Shown: in pieces, positions 53,373-62,774 of the stretch
How positions within the stretch are numbered: the stretch's first letter is position 1
How the letters are laid out: every line of letters begins with the position of its first letter
Origin: Roseivivax sediminis
GTDB lineage: Bacteria > Pseudomonadota > Alphaproteobacteria > Rhodobacterales > Rhodobacteraceae
DNA: 64,000 nt
Assembly: GCF_900112685.1 (NCBI RefSeq)
Contig: NZ_FOMS01000007.1
Span: 124,001 to 188,000, forward strand
Reading direction: 5' to 3'
Notes under the pieces: generated by a model
What the model saw: only the letters and a program-made list of their open reading frames with translations
Database searches by the model: none
What the model was told of the DNA's origin: nothing
Made by a program: the position numbers and the translations under genes

Positions 53373-54026
53373 ATGCTCGACGCGCACGATCTGACGAAAT
53401 CCTTCCGCACCGGCGACGGCGCGATCAAGGTGCTGGACGGGGTGTCCGTCTCCGTAACGGCGGGCGAGAGCGTCGCGCTCACCGGCGAAAGCGGATCGGG
53501 CAAGTCGACGCTGCTGCATTGCCTCGGCTGTCTCGATGCGCCCGACAGCGGTACGCTGACGCTGAACGGCACCCGGCTCGACGGCCTTGACGAGGCCGGG
53601 CGGGCCGAGATCCGCCGCCGCCATATCGGCGTCGTGTTCCAGAGCCTCAACCTCGTCCCCTCGCTCACCGTGGCGCAGAACCTGAGCTTTCAAGCGCGGC
53701 TGGCCGGCCGCCACGATGCGGACTGGACCCGGGCCCTGACCGACCGGCTGGGCCTCGCGCCGATGCTGGCGCGCTACCCCGAGCAGCTTTCGGGCGGCCA
53801 GCAGCAGCGCGTCGCCATCGGCCGCGCCATCGCCGCGCGCCCCGACCTCGTGCTGGCGGACGAGCCCACCGGAAACCTCGACGAGGACACGGCAGAGCGG
53901 GTTCTGTCCCTGCTTCTCGACCTCGTGGCCGAGACCGGCGCGGGCCTTCTGATGGTGACCCATTCGCCGCGCCACGCCGCGCGGCTGGGGCGGGTGCTGC
54001 ACCTCTCGGGCGGGCGGATCGCGTGA
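53373..54026 (+). CDS. ABC transporter ATP-binding protein (LolD/AttE-like)
   Basis: 217 residues. Walker A GESGSGKST (near 38), Q-loop VVFQSLNLVPS near 87, signature LSGGQQQR near 138, Walker B LVLADEPTGN near 158 and the H-loop VTHS. It belongs to the MacB/LolD group that energises FtsX-type permeases. The gene overlaps the permease start by 4 bp (GTGA). With the following permease and lipocalin-like protein it matches the attEFGH arrangement, with the two permeases fused into one gene. The transported substrate is unknown. Confidence 0.92.
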   Translation: MLDAHDLTKSFRTGDGAIKVLDGVSVSVTAGESVALTGESGSGKSTLLHCLGCLDAPDSGTLTLNGTRLDGLDEAGRAEIRRRHIGVVFQSLNLVPSLTVAQNLSFQARLAGRHDADWTRALTDRLGLAPMLARYPEQLSGGQQQRVAIGRAIAARPDLVLADEPTGNLDEDTAERVLSLLLDLVAETGAGLLMVTHSPRHAARLGRVLHLSGGRIA

Positions 54027-56416
54027 CGCGGGCGGCGATCCTCGCGCTTTTGTCGCATTGGCGGCGCCAGCCGTTGCAACTGGCGATGCTGCTGATCGGG
54101 CTGGCGCTGGCCACCGCCCTCTGGTCCGGGGTACAGGCGATCAACGCCGAGGCGCGGTCGAGCTACGACCGCGCGGCGGCGACGCTGGGGCAGGACACGC
54201 TCGACCGGCTGTCGCGCCCCGGCGGCGCGACACTCGAGGATTTCGTGACCCTGCGCCGTGCCGGGTGGCTCGTCAGCCCGGTGATCGAGGGGCGCATCGC
54301 GGAGCCCGCGCGCCTCCAGATCCTCGGGGTCGACCCGCTGACCGCGCCGCCGCAGGCCGGGCTGAGCGCGCTGGCCGGCGACGGCGACATCCTGGCGGAC
54401 TTCCTTGGTCCCGGCCTCCTTCTCGTCGCGCCGGAGACGGCGGCGGAGCTGGAAGGCAGCGATCTGCCGCCCCGCCGGATCGCGCCCGACCTCGCCCCCG
54501 GCATCGCCGTGACCGACATCACCACTGCGCAGGCATTGCTGGATCGGGAGCGGCTGTCCTACCTGACGCTCGCGCCGGAGCAGCCCTTCGGCCTTCCACC
54601 GCTGGAGAGTGTAACGGATCTCAGCCGCAGCACGCCCGAGGACGGCACCGACCTTGCGGAGCTGACGGACTCCTTTCACCTCAACCTCACCGCCTTCGGG
54701 CTTCTGGCCTTCGGGGTCGGGCTCTTCATCGTGCAATCGGCCATCGGGCTCGCGTTCGAACAACGCCGCCAGACCTTTCGGACGCTGCGCGCGCTTGGCC
54801 TGCCGCTGCGCCGGCTCGTGCTCCTTCTGGCGGCGGAGCTGGCCGGTTTCGCGCTGATCGCCGGCACCCTCGGCCTCGCGCTCGGCTACGCCATCGCGGC
54901 GGCGCTTCTGCCCGGCGTCGCGGGGACGCTTCGGGGGCTCTACGGCGCGCCGGTGTCGGGGGTGCTGGATTTCGATCCGGTCTGGGCGCTGGCCGGCCTC
55001 GGGATCACGCTCGCGGGCACCGCGCTCGCCGGGGCGCAGGCGCTCTGGACCGTCGCGCGGATGCCGCTGCTCGCGCCGGCGCAGCCGCGCGCCTGGGCGA
55101 TGGCCTCCGCCCGGATGCTCACGATGCAAGGGGTGGCGGCGGGTCTGTTGCTTGCGCTCGCCCTCGGGCTGACGCTCACCGCCGAGAGCCTCATCGCCGC
55201 CTTCGCGAGCCTCGCCGCGCTTCTGCTGGGCGCGGCGCTCGCCCTGCCCCCGCTGCTGATCGCGGCGCTGCGGGCGGCACGGCCCCTGGCGCGCGGGCCG
55301 GTGGGCGAATGGCTGCTGGCCGATGCGCGCCAGCAGGTGCCGGCGTTGTCGCTCGCGCTGATGGCGCTTCTGCTGGCGCTCGCGGCCAATGTCGGCGTCG
55401 GCACTATGGTCGGATCGTTCCGCACCACCTTCACCGGCTGGCTCGACCAGCGCCTCGCGGCTGAGCTTTACGTCACCGCCCCGGACGAAGCCACCGCCGC
55501 CCGCGCCCGCGCCATCGCCGCGGAGGACGCCCGCGCCGTCCTGCCGACGCTCAGCACGGATCTGGACGTGCTCGGCCGGCCCGCGACGCTCGTCGGCGTG
55601 CCGGACGCGCCGACCTACCGCGAGGATTTCCCGCTGATCGACGCCGCGCCGGACGCCTGGGACCGCGTTGCAGACGGCTCCGGCATCCTCGTCAACGAAC
55701 AGCTCTATCGCGGCGCGGACCTGTCGCTCGGCAACCCCCTGCGCCTCTCCGAGGACTGGCAGGTCCCGGTCGCCGGCGTCTACGCCGATTACGGCAACCC
55801 GGCCGGAGAGGTGCGTATCGGCCTCGGCCCCATGTCGGAGCGCTACCCGGACCTGCCGCTCCTGCGCTTTTCGGTGCGGATCGACCCCGAGGACGCGCCC
55901 GCCCTCGCCGATCGCCTGCGGCAGGAGGCGAGCTTGCCCGATCAGGCGGTGGTGAACCAGGCAGAGGTCAAGGCGATCTCCCTGCGGGTGTTCGAGCAGA
56001 CGTTCCTCGTGACCGGCGCGCTCAACGTGCTGACGCTGGGCGTCGCGGGGATCGCGGTGCTGACCTCGCTCCTGACGCTGTCATCGCTGCGGCTGCCGCA
56101 ACTTGCGCCGCTCTGGGCGCTGGGGATGCGGCCGGGGCGGCTTGCCCGGCTCGACGTCGCACGGACGCTGCTGCTTGCGCTCCTGACCTGGGTGCTGTCG
56201 GTGCCGGTGGGGCTGACGCTTGCCTGGGTGCTCCTGGCGAAGGTGAACGTCGCCGCCTTCGGATGGCGCCTGCCGATGCTGCTGTTCCCCGGCGACTGGC
56301 TGTGGCTCGGCCTCGCGGCGCTGGCGGCGGCGGGGCTCGCCTGCCTCTGGCCGGCGCTGCGCCTCACCCGCCTGCCGCCGTCGCGCCTTCTGAGGATCTT
56401 CGCCAATGATCGCTGA
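54023..56416 (+). CDS. FtsX-family ABC permease
   Basis: 797 residues. The GTG start overlaps the ATPase gene by 4 bp. Two FtsX-type membrane bundles flank large periplasmic domains: N-terminal helix near 15-35, first group near 220-320, second group around 370-430, and a final group near 680-790. The periplasmic part between contains TTFTGWLDQRLAAELYVTAPDE near 470. This is the size of fused permeases in which two FtsX units are joined. It probably moves a lipid or lipoprotein-like molecule, not a solute (family knowledge). Ends 11 bp inside the next gene. Confidence 0.9.
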   Translation: MTRAAILALLSHWRRQPLQLAMLLIGLALATALWSGVQAINAEARSSYDRAAATLGQDTLDRLSRPGGATLEDFVTLRRAGWLVSPVIEGRIAEPARLQILGVDPLTAPPQAGLSALAGDGDILADFLGPGLLLVAPETAAELEGSDLPPRRIAPDLAPGIAVTDITTAQALLDRERLSYLTLAPEQPFGLPPLESVTDLSRSTPEDGTDLAELTDSFHLNLTAFGLLAFGVGLFIVQSAIGLAFEQRRQTFRTLRALGLPLRRLVLLLAAELAGFALIAGTLGLALGYAIAAALLPGVAGTLRGLYGAPVSGVLDFDPVWALAGLGITLAGTALAGAQALWTVARMPLLAPAQPRAWAMASARMLTMQGVAAGLLLALALGLTLTAESLIAAFASLAALLLGAALALPPLLIAALRAARPLARGPVGEWLLADARQQVPALSLALMALLLALAANVGVGTMVGSFRTTFTGWLDQRLAAELYVTAPDEATAARARAIAAEDARAVLPTLSTDLDVLGRPATLVGVPDAPTYREDFPLIDAAPDAWDRVADGSGILVNEQLYRGADLSLGNPLRLSEDWQVPVAGVYADYGNPAGEVRIGLGPMSERYPDLPLLRFSVRIDPEDAPALADRLRQEASLPDQAVVNQAEVKAISLRVFEQTFLVTGALNVLTLGVAGIAVLTSLLTLSSLRLPQLAPLWALGMRPGRLARLDVARTLLLALLTWVLSVPVGLTLAWVLLAKVNVAAFGWRLPMLLFPGDWLWLGLAALAAAGLACLWPALRLTRLPPSRLLRIFANDR

Positions 56417-57470
56417 CCGCCTTGCCGCCGCCTTTGCCGTCACGCTCCTCGCCGCCCCGGCGCTGGCGCAGGGCTATGCCGGGCTCGGATCCGAGGCCGG
56501 GGCGGACTTCCGGATGCCGGGCCGAAGCGCCCTGACCTTCCCCGAGGATCACTACGCCCATCCCGGTTTCCGCATCGAATGGTGGTACCTGACCGCCAAC
56601 CTCGAAGGCCCGGACGGCACGGCCTACGGGGTGCAATGGACGCTCTTCCGCTCCGCCCTCGCGCCGACGGCGGCAGAGGGCTGGGAGGCCGACCAGATCT
56701 GGCTGGCCCATGCCGCGCTCACCACACCGGACCGGCACCGCCACGCCGAACGGCTGGCGCGCGGCGGCATCGGGCAGGCCGGCGTGGCCGAGCCGTTCGA
56801 GGCCTTCATCGACAATTGGGCGATGACGTCCACTTCCGCGGATGGCGATCCGCTGGACGCCCTGACGCTCACCGCCAACGGCGCGGATTTCGCCTACGAC
56901 CTCTCGCTCGAAGCCACGGGCCCGCTGATCTTCCACGGCGAGGACGGCTATTCCGTGAAATCGCCCGCCGGGCAGGCCAGCCGCTACTATTCGCAGCCGT
57001 TCTACGAGGCGACGGGCATGCTCTCCCTGCCCTCCGGGGAGATCGCGGTGACGGGCAGCGCGTGGCTCGACCGGGAATGGTCGTCGCAGCCCTTGGCGGA
57101 GGATCAGAGCGGGTGGGACTGGTTCTCACTGAACTTCGAGACCGGCGCGAAGCTCATGGCCTTCGGGCTGCGGACCGACGCCGAGGGCACGCATTTCACC
57201 TCCGCCACCTGGATCGAACCGGACGGCACAGCCGAACCCTACGGCGACGGCGCGGTGACGCTCACCCCGCTGGAGCGCGGAGAGGTCGCGGGCCGCACCC
57301 TGCCGCTGCAATGGCGGATCGAGCTGCCGGCGCGCGATCTCGACGTGACCACCGCGCCGGTCAACCCCGGCGCCTGGATGGGCACGAGCTTTCCCTACTG
57401 GGAAGGGCCGGTCACCGTCTCGGGCAGCCACGCCGGGCGCGGCTACCTGGAGATGACGGGTTACGACTGA
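56406..57470 (+). CDS. Exported lipocalin-like protein (AttH/CrtC-hydratase fold)
   Basis: 354 residues. A signal peptide (MIADRLAAAFAVTLLAAPALAQ) points to the periplasm. The beta-barrel domain matches the AttH/CrtC hydratase-like family: RIEWWYLTANLEGPDGTAYGVQWTLFR near 57, WLDREWSSQPLAEDQSGWDWFSLNFETG near 220, and the paired-barrel spacing. Such proteins are the last member of attEFGH-type operons and are thought to bind a hydrophobic ligand. It overlaps the permease by 11 bp and converges with ccoS, overlapping its 3' end by 10 bp. Confidence 0.87.
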   Translation: MIADRLAAAFAVTLLAAPALAQGYAGLGSEAGADFRMPGRSALTFPEDHYAHPGFRIEWWYLTANLEGPDGTAYGVQWTLFRSALAPTAAEGWEADQIWLAHAALTTPDRHRHAERLARGGIGQAGVAEPFEAFIDNWAMTSTSADGDPLDALTLTANGADFAYDLSLEATGPLIFHGEDGYSVKSPAGQASRYYSQPFYEATGMLSLPSGEIAVTGSAWLDREWSSQPLAEDQSGWDWFSLNFETGAKLMAFGLRTDAEGTHFTSATWIEPDGTAEPYGDGAVTLTPLERGEVAGRTLPLQWRIELPARDLDVTTAPVNPGAWMGTSFPYWEGPVTVSGSHAGRGYLEMTGYD

Positions 57471-57637
57471 CCGCGCGGGTCGTCGGCCGGCGCGTCGTCG
57501 AACCGGTCGTCGAGGATGCGCGCGCGGTCGCCCGCCGGGTCGTCGTATTGCGACGCGCGCAGCGTCCAGACGAAGGCGGCGAGTCCGGCAAGGCCGAGCC
57601 CCACCGAGACCGGGATGAGCACCACCAGAACGTTCAT
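57461..57637 (-). CDS. ccoS: cbb3 oxidase maturation protein CcoS
   Basis: 58 residues, one membrane helix (residues 3-26, VLIPVSVGLGLAGLAAFVWTLRASQYDDP), typical of CcoS, which is needed to insert heme b and copper in the cbb3 oxidase catalytic subunit. It shares a 4-bp ATGA overlap with ccoI. It is the last gene of the ccoGHIS operon and overlaps the 3' end of the lipocalin-like gene by 10 bp. Confidence 0.92.
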   Translation of the reverse strand: MNVLVVLIPVSVGLGLAGLAAFVWTLRASQYDDPAGDRARILDDRFDDAPADDPRGQS

Positions 57638-59772
57638 GCCTGCCTCCGCAGCGAGTTGAGCGTGACCGTCAGCGACGACACCGACATCGCCAGCGCCGCC
57701 AGGAACGGCGATGCGAAACCCAGCACCGCCACCGGCACCGCGACGATGTTGTAAAGCGCCGAGATGCCGATGTTCTCGCGCATTCTTACGAGACTGCCCT
57801 TCGCCGTGATCAGAAGGTCCGCGACGGACCCGAGATCGTCGCCCACGAGCACCACATCGGCAACCGCGCGCGCCGCCTCCAGCCCCGAGGCTGGGGCGAG
57901 CGAGGCATGCGCGCCGGCCAGCGCCGCGCTGTCGTTGAGCCCGTCGCCCACCATCAGCACGCGCCGCCCCTCGCCGGCTCGGGCGGCGAGCCAGTCGGCC
58001 TTGTCCTCGGGTGTCATCCGCGCGTGCGCATCGTCGATGCCGAGCGTGTTCGACGCGGCCCGCACCGTCCCTTCCCCGTCGCCGGAGAGAAGCGCGACCG
58101 GCAGGCCGCGCGCCTTCAGCGTGGCGATGAGCGCGGGCGCCTCGGGCCGCATCTCCTCCTCGAAGGTGAAGCGCACCGCGCCGCCCTCGCCGTCGTCGAG
58201 CATCACCCCGTCGCCCGCCGCACCGATCCAGCCGGGATGGCCGAGCCGGACGCGGCGGCCTTCGTGCTGCGCCTCGACCCCGCGGCCGGGCACTTCGACC
58301 ACCTCGGAGACCGCTGCGGGCGCGATGCCGCGCGCTTCGGCTGCCGCGCGGATGGCCTGCGAATAAGGATGGCGCGATGCGGTGGCGAGCCCGGCGGCCA
58401 GCGCCAGCGCGCGCGGCTCCGGGCTGCCGGTCAGCCGTGCGGCGCCGGTGGTCAACGTGCCGGTCTTGTCGAAGACCACCATGTCTACCTCGGCCAGCCG
58501 CTCCAGCGCGGTTTGCGACTTGACCAGAAGGCCGCGGCGGAAGAGCCGCCCGGTCGCCACGGTCGACACCGCCGGCACCGCGAGGCCGAGCGCGCAGGGG
58601 CAGGTGATGACCAGCGTGGCGATGGCGACGTCGAGGGCGCGCCAGCCGTCCGCCGTCGCCCAGAACCACGCGACGAAGGCGCCGGCGCTGAGGATGTGGA
58701 CGAGCGGCGCATAGGCCCGCGCGGCGCGGTCGGCGACGCCGGAATAGCGCGAGCGCTGCGCCTCCGCCGTGGCCACGAGGTCGGTGAGGCGGCTGAGCGC
58801 GGTGTCGCGCCCGGCCCGCTCCACCGTCACGACGAGGGGGCCGGAGAGGTTGATCTCCCCCGCCGACACGGCACCGCCAGGGGCCACCGGCGCGGGCGCG
58901 GATTCACCGTTCAGCGCGCTGCGGTCGATGTCGCTGCGCCCCTCCGCGACGATGCCGTCCGCCGGGAAGCGGTCGCCGGGGCGCACCTCGATCCGGTCGC
59001 CGGGGGCAAGCGTTTCGGCGCGCACGACGCGCGGGCCGGCATCGGTCAAGAGGATCGCCTGCGGCACGTCGAGCGCGGCCAGTTCCGCCGCCGCCGAGCG
59101 CGCTGCGCGCCGCCCGGCCTGATCGAGGCAGCGCCCGATCAGCAGGAAGAAGGTCAGCGCGAGCGCCGCGTCGAACCAGGCGTGCTGCTCCGATCCGGTG
59201 AGCGCGTTCATCAGCGACACGCCGGCAGCCAGCACGATGGCGAGCGAAATAGGCACGTCCATGTTGAGCCGCCCGTGCCCCAGCGCGCGCAGCGCGGAGG
59301 CAAAGAACGGCCGCCCCGCGAAGGCCACCGCCGGGATCGCGATCGCGGCCGAGATCAGGTGGAATAGCTGCGCGGTCGCGTCCGCCGCGCCCGACCAGAC
59401 GGCCACCGACAGCAGCATCACGTTCATCATCGCGAAGCCCGCGACGCCGGTGCGCATCAGCAGATCGCGCATCTCCCCGCCCTGCCCGGCCAGAAGGCTC
59501 GGGTCGAGCTCCTGTGCGCGGTGGCCGGCGGCGGCGAGCGCCTCGATCAGCGGCGTGGCGGTCAGCCCGCCGCCCTCCACGCTCGCCCGTTTCAGTGTCA
59601 GGTTCACGCGCGCCCCAGTGACGCCCGGCGCGGCGCGCAGGGCTTCCTCGACCTCGGCGATGCAGGCGGCGCAGTGGATATCCGGCAGGTGGAGCTGGAT
59701 CGCGCCACCGCCGTTCGGGGCATCCGACGCGCCGACATCGACCGCGGAACAGGCGGCACAGGCGGCGGTCAT
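57634..59772 (-). CDS. ccoI: Copper-translocating P-type ATPase CcoI
   Basis: 712 residues. P1B-type ATPase that exports copper for cbb3 oxidase assembly. An N-terminal heavy-metal domain has the Cys34-Ala-Ala-Cys37 site, and an additional CAAC lies at residues 5-8. The membrane CPC motif is CPCALGLA near 392, the phosphorylated Asp is in DKTGTLT near 434, and the hinge GDGLND lies near 608. Its start overlaps ccoH, and its stop overlaps ccoS, by 4 bp each. Confidence 0.96.
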   Translation of the reverse strand: MTAACAACSAVDVGASDAPNGGGAIQLHLPDIHCAACIAEVEEALRAAPGVTGARVNLTLKRASVEGGGLTATPLIEALAAAGHRAQELDPSLLAGQGGEMRDLLMRTGVAGFAMMNVMLLSVAVWSGAADATAQLFHLISAAIAIPAVAFAGRPFFASALRALGHGRLNMDVPISLAIVLAAGVSLMNALTGSEQHAWFDAALALTFFLLIGRCLDQAGRRAARSAAAELAALDVPQAILLTDAGPRVVRAETLAPGDRIEVRPGDRFPADGIVAEGRSDIDRSALNGESAPAPVAPGGAVSAGEINLSGPLVVTVERAGRDTALSRLTDLVATAEAQRSRYSGVADRAARAYAPLVHILSAGAFVAWFWATADGWRALDVAIATLVITCPCALGLAVPAVSTVATGRLFRRGLLVKSQTALERLAEVDMVVFDKTGTLTTGAARLTGSPEPRALALAAGLATASRHPYSQAIRAAAEARGIAPAAVSEVVEVPGRGVEAQHEGRRVRLGHPGWIGAAGDGVMLDDGEGGAVRFTFEEEMRPEAPALIATLKARGLPVALLSGDGEGTVRAASNTLGIDDAHARMTPEDKADWLAARAGEGRRVLMVGDGLNDSAALAGAHASLAPASGLEAARAVADVVLVGDDLGSVADLLITAKGSLVRMRENIGISALYNIVAVPVAVLGFASPFLAALAMSVSSLTVTLNSLRRQA

Positions 59773-60218
59773 GGCGTCACGTGCAGCGTCAGGCGCTGCT
59801 CGAACGCTGTCCCGTCGGGCGCGGTGGCGATGACGTCGACGCGCCAGTAGCCCTCCGGCATCTCCAGCGCGGCGGCGGCGCGGCCGGTCTGCGGCATCAC
59901 CCGCTCCCCGTCGTCCGTGGTGGCGCGGCCGATCACCGCCTGCATGTCCCGCAGATCGGCCGGCAGACCATGGGCATCCACCAGCGCCACGGCGGCGACG
60001 CCGCTCTCCCCGGTCGCCTCGACCGTCCAGCCAAGCGCCTCCTGCGCGGCGCGGCGGTCGTCGTATTCCTGGCTCGCAACGTAGGAATTGGCGGTCTCGA
60101 GCCCGGGGAAGGTGCGCACGGCGTTGACCGCCAGCGTCAGGTTGACCGCGATGATGGTGCCGAAGCCCAGCACGAACATCGCCAGGACGTGGCGGCCCTT
60201 CAGGGTGAAGTCGGTCAT
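59769..60218 (-). CDS. ccoH: cbb3 oxidase assembly protein CcoH (FixH)
   Basis: 149 residues. One N-terminal membrane helix (residues 12-34, VLAMFVLGFGTIIAVNLTLAVN) anchors a periplasmic domain ending QRLTLHVTP, the FixH/CcoH layout. The protein helps copper delivery and stability of the oxidase complex. Overlaps both ccoG and ccoI by 4 bp. The TFPGLETANSYVASQEYDDR region near 36-55 is a family hallmark. Confidence 0.94.
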   Translation of the reverse strand: MTDFTLKGRHVLAMFVLGFGTIIAVNLTLAVNAVRTFPGLETANSYVASQEYDDRRAAQEALGWTVEATGESGVAAVALVDAHGLPADLRDMQAVIGRATTDDGERVMPQTGRAAAALEMPEGYWRVDVIATAPDGTAFEQRLTLHVTP

Positions 60219-61765
60219 CTGTCGTCTCCGTCGAAGGTGGTGTCGACGCGCGCTGTGGCGCCGGAGGTGGTGTCGCGGACCTCGATCTCGATATCCGTGC
60301 GCGACGTGGTCGCCGGGGCGGAGCCTTCGGGCGCGGTGACGTAGAGGCGCGTGAGCCCCTGTGTGTCGGCCGGCACGGTCACGGTGCCATCCTCGGTGCC
60401 CTCCAGCGCGATCGCAAGGCCGGGCGCGTCGGCGAGGGACACCTCCATCGCCCGCGCCTCGCCCTCGCGGTTGCGGATGCGCAGGTCGTAGGCGTTGCGG
60501 ATCGACCCGTCCGACAGCGTCACGAAGGTCGGGTTGCGCACCGGCGCGATGGTCGCCTCGATCTCGGGCCGCACGAGCAGCGCGACCAGAAGCGCCAGAC
60601 CGAACGCTGCCCAGAGGCCGAAATAGATCAGGTTGCGCGGGCGCAGGATGTGCTTGCGCGCGGGTTTCGGCGCCTCGCCGGCGCGTTCGCGCGGCGCGTC
60701 CGACAGGGCGAGGTAATCGATCAGGCCGCGCTGCTTGCCGATCTTCTCCATCACCTCGTCGCAGGCGTCGATGCACAAAGCGCAGGTGATGCAGGCCATC
60801 TGCTGGCCGTCGCGGATGTCGATGCCCATCGGGCAGACGTTCACGCAGGCATTGCAGTCGATGCAGTCGCCGGGTTCGTCGCCGTAGAATTTCGGCCGCT
60901 GGATGACCGCCCTGGTCTCTCCGAAATGCATCGGGATCACCGGCGAGCGGCCGCCCATCTTGGGCCCGGCGGCGCGGGTCGTGGCCTGGGGGTCGGGAAC
61001 CTCGGTATTGCTCTTGCGGCGGCGCAGACCCTTGCCGCGCGGCTCTCCGCGCCAGTCGCGGTAGGCCACGGTCAACGTGTCCTCATCCATCATCGCGCCC
61101 TGGATGCGCGGCCAGGGGCACATGTAGATGCAGACCTGTTCGCGCATGAAGCCGCCGAAGACGAACGTCGTCGCGGTCAGCACGGCGATGGAGCCGTAGG
61201 CCACGGGCGCGGCGTTCAGCGTGACGAGATCGCGCAGGAGCGTCGGCGCGTCCGCGAAGTAGAAGACCCAGGCGCCGCCGGTGGCGATTGCGATGGCCAG
61301 CCACAGCGCCCACTTGGTGATGCGCAGCCGCGCCTTTCGGGCCGACCAGGGCGCCTTGTGCAGGCGCATCCGGGCGTTGCGGTCGCCCTCCACCCAGCGT
61401 TCGACGGCGAGGAAGAGATCGGTCCAGACGGTCTGCGGGCAGGCATAGCCGCACCAGACCCGGCCCAGCGCGGCGGTGAAGAGGAAGAGGCCGAGGCCGG
61501 CCATCACCAGAAGGCCGGCGACGAAGTAGAACTCGTGCGGCCAGATCTCGATGCCGAAGAAGAAGAAGCGGCGGTTGGCCATGTCCACCAGCACTGCCTG
61601 ATCGGGCAGGTTCGCGCCGCGGTCCCAGCGGATCCACGGCGTGACGTAGTAGATGCCGAGCGTGACCATCATGATCTGCCATTTGAGGCGCCGGAAGGCG
61701 CCGGAGACGCGGCGGGGAAAGATCGGCTCCCGCGCGGCATAGAGGGGCGTGTCGGAATCGCTCAT
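60215..61765 (-). CDS. ccoG: cbb3 oxidase accessory ferredoxin CcoG (RdxA/FixG)
   Basis: 516 residues. An integral-membrane iron-sulfur protein thought to reduce Cu(II) for the oxidase. Helices lie near 30-50, 80-100, 155-170, 188-205 and 378-398. Two [4Fe-4S] motifs are CIDCNACVNVCP (301-312) and CITCALCIDAC (325-335); WCGYACP (104-110) and CIYMCP (212-217) are further conserved Cys sites. The C-terminal periplasmic Ig-like domain follows. Between EPRG (241-244) and the first cluster lies an unusually long basic segment (245-298) not expected in the family. An FNR-type box lies 55 bp upstream. Confidence 0.94.
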   Translation of the reverse strand: MSDSDTPLYAAREPIFPRRVSGAFRRLKWQIMMVTLGIYYVTPWIRWDRGANLPDQAVLVDMANRRFFFFGIEIWPHEFYFVAGLLVMAGLGLFLFTAALGRVWCGYACPQTVWTDLFLAVERWVEGDRNARMRLHKAPWSARKARLRITKWALWLAIAIATGGAWVFYFADAPTLLRDLVTLNAAPVAYGSIAVLTATTFVFGGFMREQVCIYMCPWPRIQGAMMDEDTLTVAYRDWRGEPRGKGLRRRKSNTEVPDPQATTRAAGPKMGGRSPVIPMHFGETRAVIQRPKFYGDEPGDCIDCNACVNVCPMGIDIRDGQQMACITCALCIDACDEVMEKIGKQRGLIDYLALSDAPRERAGEAPKPARKHILRPRNLIYFGLWAAFGLALLVALLVRPEIEATIAPVRNPTFVTLSDGSIRNAYDLRIRNREGEARAMEVSLADAPGLAIALEGTEDGTVTVPADTQGLTRLYVTAPEGSAPATTSRTDIEIEVRDTTSGATARVDTTFDGDDR

Positions 61766-61819
61766 GTCGGGTGTCCTTGGATGTCGCGTCCGTCTCGCAT
61801 GTCGGCCGGCCCGGCGGCC

Positions 61820-61833
61820 TTGACCTGAATCAA
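61820..61833 (-). promoter_or_regulatory. FnrL-type binding site
   Basis: Minus-strand TTGATTCAGGTCAA is one mismatch from the FNR consensus TTGAT-N4-ATCAA. It is centred about 61 bp upstream of the ccoG start, in the gap between ccoP and ccoG. In Rhodobacter relatives FnrL sites precede ccoNOQP and the ccoGHIS operon, so this probably drives ccoGHIS when oxygen is low. Confidence 0.75.
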
Positions 61834-61835
61834 GC

Positions 61836-61861
61836 CCGGCCGGCGCGCGTGCGCCGGCCGG
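61836..61861 (-). terminator. Hairpin between ccoP and ccoG
   Basis: Perfect 11-bp stem CCGGCCGGCGC/GCGCCGGCCGG with a 4-nt loop, 20 bp after the ccoP stop and just before the FNR box. It has no real T run, but probably ends or attenuates the ccoNOQP message. Confidence 0.7.
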
Positions 61862-61880
61862 ACGTGACGCTGCGTTCGCG

Positions 61881-62774
61881 TCACTGGGGGGCGTCCACGC
61901 TCTCCTCAGGCGCCTCGCCCCCGCCGAGCTGGTGGACATAGGCCGCCACCGCCCGCACCTCAGCCTCGCCCAGCCGCTCGCCCCAAGCCGGCATCACGCC
62001 GAAGGGCCCTTCGGAGATCGACTGGTGGATCGCCGCATCGTCGCTGCCGTAGAGCCAGATCGCATCGGTCAGGTTCGGCGCGCCGAGATCCTGCATGCCC
62101 CGCGCGTCCTCGCCGTGGCAGGCGGCGCAGTTGTTGGCGAAAAGCTCCCCGCCCGGCCCGGAAAGCGGGTCGCCGCCGTCCGAGAGGCCCTGGACATGGG
62201 TGACGAGCGTCTCGATCTCCTCTTCGGCGAGGATGTCGCCGAAGGCGGGCATCTGGCTGTAGCGCGCGTCGGGGTCGTCCTCGTTGCGGATGCCGTGGCG
62301 CACGGTATAGGCGATCTCCTCGATCGTGCCGCCCCAGAGCCAGGCGTCGTCCAGGAGGTTGGGATAGCCCGTCGCGCCAGCCGCGCCCGAGCCGTGGCAT
62401 TGCGAGCAATTGTTGCGGAAGACGGCAGCGCCGGCGTTGACGGCGAAGCCGTGCAGGTCCGGGTCGCCCTCGAGCGCGGCAAGCTCGGTGTCCACGATGC
62501 CCTGGCGCATGTCGGCATTGGCGTCGCGCACCGCCGCGATTTCCTGCGCGACGTTCTCGCGCGTGGACCAGCCGAGCACCCCGGCCGTGGCGCCCGAGAC
62601 GAGCGGCCAGGCGGGGAACAGGATGGTATAGATCACGCCCCAGACGATCGTGGCGTAGAAGGTCCAGAGCCACCAGCGCGGCAGCGGGTTGTTGTATTCC
62701 TGGATGCCGTCCCAGCTGTGGCCGGTGGTCTCGACGTCCTGGTCCTCGGGTTTGTTACTCTTGTCGCTGCTCAT
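61881..62774 (-). CDS. ccoP: cbb3 oxidase diheme cytochrome c subunit CcoP
   Basis: 297 residues. One N-terminal membrane helix (36-56) anchors two cytochrome c domains: CSQCH (123-127) and CAACH (216-220). It passes electrons from soluble cytochrome c to CcoO and CcoN. Met ligands are suggested by SQMPAFG near 173 and VMPAWG near 258. Overlaps ccoQ by 4 bp. Confidence 0.97.
   Translation of the reverse strand: MSSDKSNKPEDQDVETTGHSWDGIQEYNNPLPRWWLWTFYATIVWGVIYTILFPAWPLVSGATAGVLGWSTRENVAQEIAAVRDANADMRQGIVDTELAALEGDPDLHGFAVNAGAAVFRNNCSQCHGSGAAGATGYPNLLDDAWLWGGTIEEIAYTVRHGIRNEDDPDARYSQMPAFGDILAEEEIETLVTHVQGLSDGGDPLSGPGGELFANNCAACHGEDARGMQDLGAPNLTDAIWLYGSDDAAIHQSISEGPFGVMPAWGERLGEAEVRAVAAYVHQLGGGEAPEESVDAPQ

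Noticed and set aside
57646-59000. Tandem small-protein look-alikes inside ccoI on the plus strand
   Set aside because: All are antisense to a conserved P-type ATPase and show no start site or domain.
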